Below are positions 21,890-33,889 of a DNA stretch of 64,000 nt, piece after piece. Within the stretch, counting starts at the first letter, position 1, and the number at the start of each line of letters is the position of its first letter. Source of the DNA: Aquanectria penicillioides. Taxonomy: Eukaryota > Ascomycota > Sordariomycetes > Hypocreales > Nectriaceae. The notes under the pieces were generated by a model. It searched no databases. It saw nothing but the letters and a program-made list of their open reading frames with translations, and was not told the origin of the DNA. The stretch covers positions 3,472,746-3,536,745 of the forward strand of contig PYIU01000001.1 of NCBI GenBank assembly GCA_003415625.1, written 5' to 3'. Both the position numbers and the translations under genes were made by a program.

Positions 21890-24800
21890 TGTGATGGTTG
21901 TGGGGGGGAGGAAGGAGGTGACCGAGGAAAGATGGGACAGGTCAATTGGTCCTATGGTCCTTGATCCTTTGAGGGGGAAAGGAAAGAGGAGGTCGAGGAG
22001 AGAAGAAGGAGAAGGGAGGGAGAAGTGAGATGGGAATGGAAGACGGAAATAGTCTTGAGTGGAGAGCGGGAGCTATTATGCGAATTCTCTCGGCAATGTT
22101 TTGTTGGGGGCGTCGTGGATCCAAGCAGCCACGGGGGGGAAGGGAAGAAACGGGGACGGGGACGGGGGAGGTTGACTGAGGAATAGCTGTTAGTGGACAG
22201 CGGGAAACAGGCGGCAAAGCCCAGCAGCAGCAAAGCAGCAAGGAGCAAGCAAGCAGCGGCTGCACCGTACTGGCGCCAAAACGCAGGCGTTTGAACGAGG
22301 CCCGACAGAAAGGACTAGGAAGCGTGTGTGAGTGGGACTGGGGGGCGGCCTCGTGGGCACGAAGTACAGTACCTACACACTACACACGACCGATGGCAGT
22401 CCGAGGAGGGTGAGAGAGCACCGCGAAGGTGCTCCAGAAACCGAGACAAGGGCCAAGCTGGGTGATGCAGGTTTCGAATGGACCAGGGCACGGCAAGGCC
22501 ACGAGGACGACGTGCGTTGTTGCGTGGTTCGGGATTCAAGAAACCCGGACGGTTTTTTGTTGGCCAACTCTGTTTTTTTTTTTCTGGCTTCCTCCCTGTC
22601 ACTTTTTTTTATTTTATTTTCGCATTATTTTCTTCCTTCCCCTTGCTCGGTTTGGAGGCGAGAACTGGTCCCGGAAGGTAAAAAAAACACACTCACAGGT
22701 CCAGGGGTGGACTTGGTGGTGGCGAGTTGGCGCCGCTCCAAAGGAAGGCCAAAACGTGTTACCTACGGCGCCAGAAAATCCTCGAAGCCAGTCCGCGTTC
22801 CATCAAATCGATACCCAGCGCAGAGACAATTAGACAAAAGAAGCACTAGAAATTCCCGAGGGATACCAGAATAGGGAAATCCGAATATTCAATTGCCATA
22901 CCTGGACTTGGGAGGGTGGCAATGGCTTATTTTTTTTTTCTTGTTCACGTCTCTTTTTTTTTTCTGGCTGCTGATACAGGTACAGCACGGCACACACTAC
23001 TAGGTACAGGCCCCCCCCCCCCCAAGGGCCCCTCACACTCACTCACACACTCAACGTGCACACCCGCCGGTTCTCTCTTCCGGCCGGCCAGGAAAGCGGC
23101 CCAGCTGATGGGGCAGCCGGGGATGTCTCACAGCGTGGGAGGCCCAAGACCCCCTTGCTTGTGGAGAGGCGGAGACGACGACGCAGGCTCAATGCGAGAG
23201 AGCGGGAAAAGACAAAGGCCAAAAGGCCAAGCACTGCCATGCAGTGGAAATCCCTAATGGAATCCTTGATGCGCTCTCTCTTGCTCTCTTCCCGGTTTCC
23301 CAGTGCCCCCGTACCACCCAATTAGTGCATGTACTTTCGGTACCCCCCATCTACTATCTACCAACCAAACCTACCTTGGGTAAATCTCCCGTTTCGGTTT
23401 CGGTACCGCTTCTTGTTCCAATGTTTAAAAGCCCGCTCATATCAGCTCGCCTCCCATCTCCCTAATCGGGAACAGGCTTTCTCCCCTCCCCGACTCGTGA
23501 ATATGCCGGCAGCTGGTACGTGCCTTGCTTACGGCGCTCAAGATGAGGGCAAGCAAATAATGACGATAATAAAAATGTGACCCTGGAAGCAACACACACC
23601 CCGGAGGAGGATCATCGCGATGAGAAGCAAGACGGGGGGTCAAGCACCAACAACTTTGTTGTAAATGGCATGACACTCCCAGGATATTGTCGAGGAGTTC
23701 CCCGTCACGACTCCCGACCAGACCATTCGCGCACAAATACATTCGCGCTCTCTCGATTCTGCACTGCCCTGGCTGGCCATCCGGAATGGAGCACACGCAC
23801 CGTCGTAGGACACGCACACGGCACTCAGCGGCAAAGCCCATGTAGGTACATTACATAGTACATACATCTTACTGTCTCTCTCTGCCTTTGGCCTGATCTG
23901 CACTTCCTTGCCTTGCCTTGTCCCTCCCTCTCCTAGGTCCTTTCCCTATCATTCCATTCGAGGAGGGGGTCTAGCTCTCCATTCTCCTCTTATTCTCCTC
24001 CTCCATCGCACCGTGGTGAGACGCCTCACCGCCTAGGCTCTTACATGCTGTGCGCGGTGCAACGTGTGGATATCCCAGAGCCAAGTTGCATACACACATA
24101 CATCCGCGGGCGCCAGAGAGGGGGACTGGATGGCTGCGGCCGACGAGATTGGCCCAAGAACAGTTGAGAGTGGTGACCCAGCCCCCCTTTGGTTACCTAC
24201 CTAGGTACGAAGTATTCTCTGTCCCATATCAACTACGTACATACATAGGTGTCCCCAAAAAAGGGACCAGCTGGCTGGCTGGCGGGTGTCTTGTGTCAGG
24301 GGATCCAAGTGGTCCTGCACAGTCGGCGGTGTTGTAAGCGGACTGGCGGGTTCCCAGTTACGCTTCCCTGACTGGGGCTGGAGATCATCGACATGTGAAT
24401 CAAACCTCGACCGACCGACGGGGCAAATCGGAGATGGAGGCGCCGCTCCTGGCGGGAAAGGAGGCCCAAGCCCAAGCCCATCTATCCTAGGGCCCATGTC
24501 CGAAGGGGCAAAAAAAAAAAAGCCCCAAGCCTAATGTCAGCCCAAGGCTCCAAGCCCACGCCATGCCATGCCATGTCAATCGGAGGATAGAACCTGGGGG
24601 TGTGTGTGGTTTACTTTGATGTCTTGGGTCAACCAAATTTATGACACACGATGATATGCGCTCGAGGCCATTGGCTCAAGTCAACACCATGCTCGCCCCG
24701 AGGAGGCGTTCGCTGACATTGTAGAGACGGGCAATGGACAAAACCGAGGCTTGGTTGCCTCTCGATGAGCGAAATGGGATGAAGCTACGTCTGTCTGCTC

Positions 24801-26563
24801 GAGTGGCGCCATGTAGGTTGAGGATGGGGTTCCTCGCCGGAATTCTCATAAGGGATTGACACATAGGTGTCCGGGGATGGGCATTGATGAATAAGATTTC
24901 ACAGCCGCACGTCGTCCATCCACCCCATGCATCACGACGACGAGTTTCTACGACAGCATATGTTTTGAGTGTGAGTGTGTGTCAATCTATCCAAAGCTAG
25001 CTGGGCTGGCCATGCGGTCCAGGCATTGGGGTCGTCGGAGCTGCATGTGCAGGGCATGACATCAAAGCTCTGGGGGCCTTTGAAAATGCCGCCTTGTCCC
25101 GAAATAACCTTACAGTTGGGTGGTGGGTGGACAGTTGCATGTTGCATGCTCGTCGTCATGTGCGCTGCTGGGGGCTGGCTGGAGAGGGTTGGAGGTTGCA
25201 CACGGCTGCCTCCCGTTTGATTCCATCAAGGCGCCAAGCAAACGTGATCAGTGTGAATCAATGTATGTATACATTGCACGAGAGGGTAGCGGGGAGGATC
25301 AGGGGAGGGGAGGCTCGGGACAAGGGGTGGGTTCACCAAAAGGTCGGGGGAAGGATAGAAAAAAAGACGAGAGACGAGGGATGAGGGATCATGGATCATG
25401 GAGGGAGGAGTGCGTGCGTGAGGGGGCGTTTCTCAAATGTCACCACATGTCAGTGGGAAAACTGGGAAAAGCTGGGAAGTGCCGAGGCTCGTTTTCTTTT
25501 TCGCTACAGCACGGCATCAATTGGAGGGCAGGCAAGGCCTGGCATGCAATGGGGGAATGGATGGGAGCGGTACCTGATCGCTGCCTCTTTTGGGGTCGTC
25601 GAGACAAAAAAGGCGTCGAAGATATCTCGGCACCGAACAATTGACACGATGGGAGTTGGGAACAACCAAGGTGGGGGAGGTACGTACCGTCCAGATCGGG
25701 GACATCCCGTCAGGGTCCATAGATTTGCCTGCAGTTCCTCCGATATTTTTTTTTTGGTGCTTCTTTTTTTTTTTTCTGTTGGGAATTTTGTTGAGCGGGA
25801 CCCTGGCCTTGGCGTCCACGGCCCAAGGGTTCAGGGAACAAAGTAGATGGGATAAGTGGGGGTCGAAGGGTGCCCCTGCGCACAGTTGACGTATGGCTAG
25901 CGCACTGTAAGTTCCCTGCGAGTTCCTGGCTTGTCCGCACGGTATGCCAAGTGCCCCTGGTGGAACAGAGTGAAGCCACATGGGAGGCTAGGAGACATCT
26001 TATTCAAGAGGCTCCGAGGTTGTCCTTATCGCGTCGACAAGCCGACAAACTAGAAGCAGTTGATTGGCCGATTGGATGGAATTGAGCGGCCGAGTGAGTT
26101 TGGCCGTACACAAACGAGCAGCATTGACCGACTTGGTGCTGTGCGAATACAGGGTGGCAAGGCAGTGGTGCAATACCGGCCCCGTCCTGAGATGCATCAC
26201 CGGCGATTCGGATAACTATGTTTCCTCTCAGCCAGCCAGCCCCAACCCGAGCCCTGTCTGTATCTGTTTGCCTCCTCTGCCTGTCTGCATACCTACAAAG
26301 TAGGCTGTCATCTGCTGCAAGAGAGGGGCTCCAACTGTTTGCTGCCCGTGCCGTGCCCCTCTCCAGCATATCCCTATCCCTCCATCCATCATGATTCATC
26401 CGCTCCACTCCAGCCTTTCGCCTCCTGTTCGCTCCGAATCCGTTGCGGCCCGCCTCAGCCAAAACAAAGCCCTGCCTCTTCGCCGCTTGCTTCGCCGCTG
26501 CTCCGCTCAGTCCGCTGCGGCAGTCCCCAAGATCCACCCCGCCTTCCATCTTCTTGCCATGCC
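21890..26563. promoter_or_regulatory. 4.7-kb gene-free region upstream of the desaturase
   Basis: No convincing gene. It has purine-rich sequence just upstream of the desaturase start (21960-22040), several T runs of 9-11 (22572-22620, 22930-22965, 25745-25780), a C13 run at 23011-23023, a CACT/CA microsatellite near 23033-23055, and a CCTACCTAGGTA motif near 24196. It may hold a long 5' UTR with introns, or non-coding transcripts. None of these can be placed from sequence alone. Confidence 0.45.
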
Positions 26564-26926
26564 ATGTCCATTACCGACCCCGGCGCTTCTCACAGAGCCG
26601 CCTTCCGAGTCAGGTCATGGTGGTTCGACACTCTCAACAACATCACTTTCAATCTTGCCTCTAGTAAGCAGTGGGCAATTGACTTTTCCCGTCTTATCGC
26701 AATTGTTGTGCTATTCTGGGGCTCTGCCTCTGTGTTTGTACTCTACATGACTCGATTTCGGTTCCTATTACTCCCGTCCCGGCCGTCAACTTTGCGACCG
26801 CCCCTCGTGCCGTGCTGGGGGGTTTACAAGCGAGGATCCCATTCAACTCCCGTCCCGTGCCCATGCCCTCCCCTTCCCGTTCCTCATCTCCGAATCAGAG
26901 CGAGGCCTTTTGTTGGGGCACCTTAA
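26564..26926 (+). CDS. Candidate small membrane protein
   Basis: The frame from the ATG at 26564 begins MSITDPGASHRAAFRVR and contains a polar stretch with WWFDTLNNITFNLASS, then one clear hydrophobic segment, LIAIVVLFWGSASVFVLY. Third codon positions in the first 65 codons are mostly C or T, as in real genes here. The last 55 codons are proline/arginine-rich and look non-coding, so the true protein may be shorter or spliced downstream; a GTAAGC within codons 40-41 is a possible donor. I do not recognise a family. No other gene explains this stretch. Confidence 0.4.
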   Translation: MSITDPGASHRAAFRVRSWWFDTLNNITFNLASSKQWAIDFSRLIAIVVLFWGSASVFVLYMTRFRFLLLPSRPSTLRPPLVPCWGVYKRGSHSTPVPCPCPPLPVPHLRIRARPFVGAP

Positions 26927-27102
26927 TCCTCTTCCTCCCAAGCAACGACGGCAATGCGTCTTTCTTCCTGTAATTTGTGCTCGTACAATTCTTGTCACAA
27001 GGGGCGAGTGAATGAGCCCATCGTGGGTGGACGCATCGTCAATGTCCGCCTGCCTGTGGTGATGACCGTTCGAGATCGGAGGCGAACGGGTGTCAGCGTC
27101 GA

Positions 27103-29411
27103 TTATTTCCATTGCTGCTTTCGTAAACCCCTGATCGCATGGTAGAGCATCTCGGTTTGGGCTTCCGGTGCCATCGCACGGTATTCGACCGTGCTCTCCC
27201 GGAATCGTTGAGATGGCGACTCCCCAATTGTACGTCGAGAGATCTTGTGACCGTCCTTAGATGGGGGAACGGAATCCTCACTCCTGGCTCGACTCTGTTC
27301 CCGAGGCTCTTCTTGGGGTGCGGGGGTCCCATCACGCTCCTCGGTTCTCCGGTGCTTGCTTGGTTTCTTTCTCGAGGACATTTCTCGGTCTCTCTCATCT
27401 CCTAAAAACTCCGAGTCTACATCAATATTAGCTCGGCGAGGTGTTAGTATTCCTTCATCGGAACGGAGGGAAGACTTGGTCGTCTTGCGGTGCTTCTTCC
27501 TTGATGAACGTCCTTCATCCCACCCTGGAGGTGAAATGTTTCTCGCCGGCACGTTCTCATTTGCAGTTCCTCTGTCAGCAGTTTCGACCTCTTTGGCCCG
27601 CGGGCCAGGGACCGGTCCATATTGAGACTGTGTAGGGGTCTCAAGTTCCTGGGCGGAGCTTCGTCTAGGAATGACGAGCCTGCTCGGGAGGGAAATGACC
27701 AAGTACTGGCCACAGAAACAGGGCTGTCAGGAGATTGACAATCGACTCTGGGACGCTTGAGACTTGTCTCGTCCATATCACTATCGTCTTCCTTTGAGCA
27801 AACCTTCCTTTTCTTGGGGGATTGATGTTTAGGGTCGACGTCAGGAAGGTCGTTCGCATCATCTGCCTCGGCAGCCTTCAATGTCTCTTCGCATCTCCGA
27901 GCGTAATTCTCTTGTTGCTGCCTCAACCGAAGAGGGATCACGGGAGTCTTGGACTCGATGCTAGGAAGTATGGTTTCCTCATCATTGCCCTGCGCGTTAG
28001 CAAGGTCCGTTCCCATGTGTTGTCGAATAATCTCCTCGAGTCCAGGTCTGAGGTCGACCACAAGCGACATCAGTGCCTCTGTCTCCCGAATATGTGAGGA
28101 GTTTGGCCCCCCAGATTTAATTCGTTCCTGAAGATAGCCAATGTACTTTTGGTATCTCTCTTGAGTGCTGCCCGCCCTGAGTATCGGAGGTCGAACTAAC
28201 AATCTTAGCTCTTCCTGACGTTTCCTCAATGTAGCACTCGCCCAGTTCTCGACCTCGGTCTGGATAAGCGATATCATTCTTTCTTCCAAACCATCAAGCT
28301 CTCTCCAAATTCCCGCAGCTATCGTGCACCGGTTGCTAAGAAAGAAGCGACGAAGGCAAACCCAATTCCAGTTGTCGATGGCGGTGTCAAGGTCGTGAAG
28401 TGGTGCGGTTAGTGCGCCCTCGTCTTGCATCTTTCGACGTATCTTACACCAGCTATCAATATCACCTCGCAAAACACCCAACTTCCGCCATCTTTTCTTA
28501 AAGAACAGATTCTGCTCAGTTGGAACCTTCTTGAAAACATTTGCCCAAAATTTCCATTCTGCGGCCTTGCAGTCAACTCCTGCGTGGATGTATTCTTCCT
28601 GAAGACCAATGCATATGTTGAGCACTCTTGTCATCTCGAGTGAGGACGGGAGGGGTCGATTAGATTGTCGAGCAGCCAGCGGCTGGAGAACGGTCAGCGG
28701 GGGGACGTCTCCTCGTCGTGGCTTGCGCTGGGTTTCGCCCCACTGCAATTGAGTTAGCTACAATCGTCAACCTCCTTGCGTTGCGAAACAAACTTGGGAT
28801 ATTGTTGGAAGTGGTGGCCTCTGAGGAGAGTTCGATCCATTGGAAAGTCCGATAGAGCTCGAGCTGCTTGGTGGTGTAATTATCTCACTGGATGAGTTCT
28901 TTGGCCAGGTCCCCTCCTTCTTTCTCTTGCTAATGTCTGCCCGTACCCCCTTTGGTGTTTCCACAACCGCCCCGCTACCACGTCGGAGCGAGGGTTCACG
29001 GTAATTTCCTCGTGTGCGAGCTAGAGCGTCGTCGTGTGGCCCCGTGCCGTTGGTTCGAGGCCTTTCTTTGACGGGAGTTTGCACTTCTGCCGAGGCCGTC
29101 AAAGATCTTGCTGTGGCCTGGTTAGAATACTCATTGTCGCCCGCCTCCAAAGCCTGGGGCTGTGGCACTGAAGTGGCAGCCCGGTTCTTATTCTTCTTGG
29201 ATGATTTGTGTTTCTCTGACTTTGCCATGGTTGGGGACACTAGGTCGAGAGCAAGGGCGTCGTCGAACCAGGAAGTGGTGGATAACTCTGGATTGCTGGT
29301 TTGGGCTTCCAGAGGCGAACTCTGGAACTCAGCGAAGGTACGATATTCAAAGACTGGTTCTGTTGGAGGCTTGCAGCGTTTCTTAGAACCGCTTGAGTTG
29401 GGTGTTCCCAT
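27103..29411 (-). CDS. Unknown basic, largely disordered protein with a helical core; one-base frame break
   Basis: Exons 29411-28794 and 28742-27103 are joined by a 51-bp intron (GTTTGT donor, GCTAAC branch, TTGCAG). Residues 1-205 are polar and lysine/serine-rich (KSEKHKSSKKNKNR). The start of exon 2 encodes a helical, tryptophan-rich core (WKFWANVFKKVP, KKRWRKLGVLRGDIDSW, WVCLRRFFLSNRC). The rest is charged and disordered, ending in LRKQQWK. The frame breaks near 27686-27695 (GGG/GGG/AAA runs); adding one base there joins the long frame to the downstream frame and gives 752 residues ending at the stop. Nuclear-localisation-like patches (KKRK, RKKHRK) suggest a nuclear role, which is inference. 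No family recognised. Confidence 0.7.
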
Positions 29412-30173
29412 CCTAGATGAGCCAGATCTCCAGTCTATCTCTGGCACATCGAGGTAGATAAGAGTCGGAAAGAGGAACGAGCAGAACCAGGTACAGCTCG
29501 TGTTTTATTTTTAATGTAGATAAATTTCTTCAGGTGAAAGGTACGAAATTCAGCCTCCGCGCAGGGGTTTAGGTCAGGTGGCAACCAATCCGCTACAGAA
29601 ACTTCTCAGCACCATCACAGCTGCATCTGAGGTGAAAGTGAGAAGAGGGTCAAATCGTTCAACACCAGACGCCGATGCCGGACCCCACCCCCAATTCCAG
29701 GCAAACGCTGGGGCTAAGTTCCATTTCTGTTAGATATGAGGTAAACGACCTCTAAAGTACACTGTCCGATGTTCTGGTAGGCTTGTAACTATCTGTTTGA
29801 GCATGTTAGGCTATCTGAGAGTTCCAATGATGACCTGTGCCTGCGTTCCGATATCGTAAACTAGATACCGTGGCAAATTCTTCAGTTTAAAATGACTTGT
29901 TAAATCAGAAACAGGTGAGACAGTTTGGATTATGCGTGACGGATCTTTTAAAGCAGCAGTCAGAAAAGTCCATGTTATTGAGAAAAGTGATGATACGGCC
30001 AGTCTATTTGCCTCTGAAGAATGGGCCATTTTTCAGGCTTTGGCCCTGAAACTACCTTGGTTCTACTTCAACTGATGCTGAATAACAAGAGAACTAAAAA
30101 GTGACCCAGAACAAGCAGCCGTAAAACCGTGACAGTACCCCATTTTACACCATCCCATAAACCCAGTACCTCC
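29412..30173. other. Intergenic, nothing recognised
   Basis: This contains the promoter of the minus-strand unknown gene and the 3' flank of the PQ-loop gene. No open frame of note. Confidence 0.5.
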
Positions 30174-31071
30174 TTAGCTGGACAATAAAGGCTCCTCCTC
30201 ATCAGAATGAGCGGTGCTGTCGACTCCCTCTGGCCCTTGGCGCTTCGCTAAGCATAAGAGTGCTAGTTGGGTTACGGCAAAAACGGCATTGTCTACAGCA
30301 GCCCAGCCCACAAACCGATACCAATTGTTCAATGTTCTCAATGTTAGTTTTTCAATGATAGGGTATTCAACCCGCACAATCCAAGACAATGAAACAAGGG
30401 CAAACGTGACAGATTGGGCATACAAGCCAGTAATGCTCAACGCGTTCGCCTTGCGCCATTGAACAAACAACGGAAGAATACCAAGAAATGTAAAAAGATA
30501 ATTCATTAATAGAAAATGCGCACCAAAAACGACCATGCCAAAGTACCTGCTAAAATCATTATGGTCATCTATGGGGTCGATGATCAATGGTACAATTGAG
30601 ATCAGAAGATGCAAGGTATAGGCGACTAGTACGCCAGCTTTATGGTTGCGTGTCTCCGCCGAGTAGTAGATGCATGCAGCAAACCTGTTGCGATGTTAAA
30701 ATGGGAAAAGAAGCAAGAATTCTCAGCTTACAAGGCAAGAGACATGGCATAGACTACCGTAAGTTGGGCTAGGTTGAGCCAGTCGCCCGCATTGCGTGGA
30801 TGGCTCACAAAGAGGCCATACTCCTTGTGGTGACTGACGACGTATACAAAGCCGAGAGTGAATTGCTCAGTTGTTACAATCAGGTTGAATAACAGGTAGT
30901 AGAGAGAGATATTTGAGCTGTCCCTTTTTGCCAGGACACGTCGCAGCTGAGGGAGGTATGACAGAAAACTGAGGACCAAGAGGATACTGCGCTAGTCTTG
31001 AGCAGGTATTTGCAATAGGGGAGGCGTGTGTCTTACATCCTGGGCCCGTTGGGCAGTAAATTCCGAATCAT
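30174..31071 (-). CDS. PQ-loop repeat membrane protein
   Basis: Exons 31071-31037, 30986-30732 and 30684-30174 join in frame to 266 residues. The start is MIRNLLPNGPR. Several hydrophobic segments are visible, consistent with the seven-helix PQ-loop/SWEET fold. The first PQ motif is LSYLPQLRRVL followed by SNISLYYLLFNLIVT. The second is degenerate, GILPLFVQWRKANALSITG, with Q but no PQ pair. The C-terminus carries acidic residues and a final EEEPLLSS, which resembles a dileucine sorting signal for the vacuole or lysosome. Family members export amino acids such as cystine or lysine, or act as cargo receptors; the substrate here is not predictable. Introns are 47-50 bp with standard borders. 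Confidence 0.85.
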
Positions 31072-32228
31072 CCTAGCGATAGCCAGGCTTGACTTTGAGG
31101 AATGGCGACAGGTGGAGGCCAGTGGGTGCAGCGGAGGTGGTGAGCGGAATATAATGCTTGGCCAAGTGGGTGCCTAGGGACCTGCACCTGCAATATTTAC
31201 TCTATAATATAGCACCAAGTTCAGGCAACCATGCCCCAGGTCATTACAGAGGCAAGGGGGTGTGTGCGGTGACGGGCTGTGCTGACTGGATGAAACGCAC
31301 GATGCAGCCAATCGTCGTCAGCTTCTCAACGACGGACGACGACGCGGTCAAAGACAATCTAACTCAGAACTCCTCTGCCAAGCTGGATATCTCCATTGTA
31401 GAGCAACCGCCTTGCCATCTTAATGTCTTGTACGGTAAAATGCATACATTGTTGATAAGCAATTCTTCGGGTCATGGGAATGAAGTTGTTTATCTGGTCT
31501 GGCAGGTTCCCAATCAATTTGTAGAGAGTGCTATGTGCAAAAGTTACCACAAGCCATTTGGGCATTCACCCAATATCTCATGCATGATATTGAAGGCTTT
31601 TGACCGTCTGAAAGGCATTGCACAAAATTGTCGTGATGATTGAGTCACACTGGTATTTTCGAGAATTCAATGTTATGCATGTCGTTCATGGATGTTGCTT
31701 GAATGCCACAATATGAGAGACATGTTTCTTTCTTCAGCCGTCATTGTGCCGGTGATGCCTGATCGGCCACATACTTGGACAGACCTGGAGGACAGAACGC
31801 GACAGCCTCAATGTTTTCAACTCGTCATTTGGTTACACCAGCATGCAAAAGATGGGCTGTTTTAAGCAAGCAAAATACAACACCACGTCTCTATAGACGG
31901 CCATTCATTTCGCCATTGATAACGGCCATTCACAACTAGAGATGAACGAAGATACTTTCCTAATTACACGCAGCGATCACGATAAAATTTTTGGCCAATG
32001 TGCAATTGCGGGCCAAAAACCACTGCTCATGTTGGATTCATCAACTTTTCTGCAATAATAATCTTGTCTATAGGTACAACACGGAGAAACTTCAAGGTGT
32101 ACTTGCTCATAACACTAGAGGCCCCCAACGCCAGCTATCCAAATCACAACTCCGAGGCCGTTTCTCATTCCCATCAAAGATCAGGTAACAGGAAATATTC
32201 AGTGAAAAGAAATATTCGTCTTCGCCAT
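31072..32228. other. Intergenic; one unsupported open frame
   Basis: An open frame of 161 codons at 31158-31643 (no ATG at its left end; first internal ATG at about codon 46) has no recognisable domain. I see no other feature. Confidence 0.4.
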
Positions 32229-33338
32229 TCACCAAGACACAAACTTGCCGTCCGTATCTAGAACTTGCCGCAGTCGTTGCGGCATAAAGTCTACCCAAAC
32301 GTTGATGCCTTCTTGATCGAGGCTGGCCCAGGCATCGCACACCATCTGCCGCAGCGTCTCGTCATCCCAGTCCTTCGGGATATCCACAGTCCATTGCTTC
32401 TTGGGCGGCCACAGTGAGTCCAGGGGGTTCAGATCTGGGCTCTCGCCGCAGTTGAAGTGGCACTTCAGCCCGTTTTCTTCCTTCCATTGCTGCACCATGT
32501 TGACCTTGCTCGCGGAGCCGTGGGCAAACGAATCTGCATCCTCTTCGAGAACAAACCCCTGTGGCCCGAGGGTCGTAAGCCACGGCTTGACGACCTTGCT
32601 GAGGACCTTGTCCCGATACTCGGGCATGGTCATGATGCCGGTGCAGTTAGGGCTGGTCGACTCTTCATAAAACACAAGCTCACTCTTGAAGTTGTGTCCC
32701 ACAGCTGCCCAGGCATGGGCTTTCTTGACATCTCGCGGCCAGTTGGCGTCCGCCTGCTGCGAGCAATCGGGACAAAACTTCTCGCCGGCCCTGGGAAGCA
32801 GACGCATCTTTCCGTCGAGGCCGAAGCCAAAGTGCAGCTCGCCGCTGAAGCGCACAAAGCGCCAGTCCTGTGGCCGAGGGTACGTATCGAGTAACTTCCG
32901 GGCGTGCTCGACACGCTTCTCGCGGGCCTTCTTGTGAACCCAGCTGCGTGGGCAGGCCAGGCAGCGGCGGTAGCTGAGGGTGCCCATAGTGCGGTGCAGA
33001 GTGCGCGGGTTGCACTCCATCTGGACGCCGGCCTCCTTGGCCAGGCCGCTCCAGTTCAGATTGACGGCGTCGTAGCGGTCGTCCCACAGGATGGCCTCCA
33101 TCTTCCTCTGGTCGTCGTCTGAGATTTTGCTGGGCCTCCCGCGTGTCTCCTCCCACTCCGGGTCGTTGCGCTTGGAGGCTGGGACGTTGAGGGCGGCATA
33201 TCCTTGGGATCTGGAGAGGTCAAAGTGTCGAAAGATGGCCGACTTGTTCACAGGCAGGCCCTGAGACTCAAGGTACGAGATGGTTCCCCGGACCATGGCC
33301 TTTTTTGGGGTGTCGCCATGCTTGTAACCAGACGGCAT
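32229..33338 (-). CDS. Tc1/mariner-type transposase, first catalytic Asp lost
   Basis: From the ATG at 33338 the frame is 369 residues; upstream in-frame codons lack family likeness. An N-terminal helix-turn-helix region (MVRGTISYLESQGLPVNKSA, GRPSKISDDDQRKME) is followed by the DDE domain. The usual FSDEVHFG block reads FSGELHFG, so the first catalytic Asp is Gly. The second block VLEEDADSFAHG keeps an Asp, and the third NPLDSLWPPKKQ has Asp where related fungal elements have Glu. The C-terminal helical block QEGINVWVDFMPQRLRQVL is complete. The open frame is full length with GC-rich third positions and no RIP-like stops, which is odd for a dead transposon. No terminal inverted repeats were found by eye. 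It is either a recently inactivated copy or a co-opted gene. Confidence 0.85.
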   Translation of the reverse strand: MPSGYKHGDTPKKAMVRGTISYLESQGLPVNKSAIFRHFDLSRSQGYAALNVPASKRNDPEWEETRGRPSKISDDDQRKMEAILWDDRYDAVNLNWSGLAKEAGVQMECNPRTLHRTMGTLSYRRCLACPRSWVHKKAREKRVEHARKLLDTYPRPQDWRFVRFSGELHFGFGLDGKMRLLPRAGEKFCPDCSQQADANWPRDVKKAHAWAAVGHNFKSELVFYEESTSPNCTGIMTMPEYRDKVLSKVVKPWLTTLGPQGFVLEEDADSFAHGSASKVNMVQQWKEENGLKCHFNCGESPDLNPLDSLWPPKKQWTVDIPKDWDDETLRQMVCDAWASLDQEGINVWVDFMPQRLRQVLDTDGKFVSW

Positions 33339-33889
33339 TTTGATGACGTAGGAGTCCCTAACGGAAGTCTCCTTCCCATGTGTTCCTGTTCCCCCGACTC
33401 CGTGTTCCGGCTTCCGTCTCCACGTTGCGGGCGGGGGTTGTTCGCGGCGCCCGGTTGGCTGAGTGGAGAGCAAGACGTTGAGACGAACGTGTTTCAATGT
33501 TTTTGTCTGCTCTCCAGCAATGAGCTAGCTTGCTCTGCGCACAGGGACGGGGACGTGCACGCGGGGTCGTTGCGTTGACAGGCATGGGCTCAAGTGATGC
33601 ATCTCACGTGATGCTATCGATCCATCAACCAGATCAGTTCTTGATTCTATGTAGGAGGCAGGGGATTTGGAAATAACTTAGACGCTGAATCTGATCACAT
33701 CACGAACGGAATTGTGAGGCGTCATCTCAGTATCGGCAAATGCTTGCACCTGGTGCTCAGTAAATGTCATCAAAAGCGATAGTAGCATGTCTCTCTGATG
33801 AGGCAGTATCAGTCATAGAAATTCTAACTTACCAGATTCGGTGGCCTGGCATGATTGAATGCGATCAAATCGAACGCGATCTGTCAAAA
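33339..33889. other. Flank between transposase and NACHT-WD40 relic
   Basis: GC-rich near the transposase and AT-richer after 33600. No gene or clear terminal repeat was seen. Confidence 0.4.

Noticed and set aside
27444..27702. Alternative C-terminus of the unknown basic gene in the original frame
   Set aside because: The shifted frame gives a better charged tail and fits the single-base homopolymer loss seen in four other genes.
31158..31643. 161-codon open frame
   Set aside because: No ATG at its left end, no domain and no splice pattern; not supported as a gene.
32680..33156. Second minus-strand frame inside the transposase
   Set aside because: Shadow frame; the 32229-33338 frame carries the transposase motifs.
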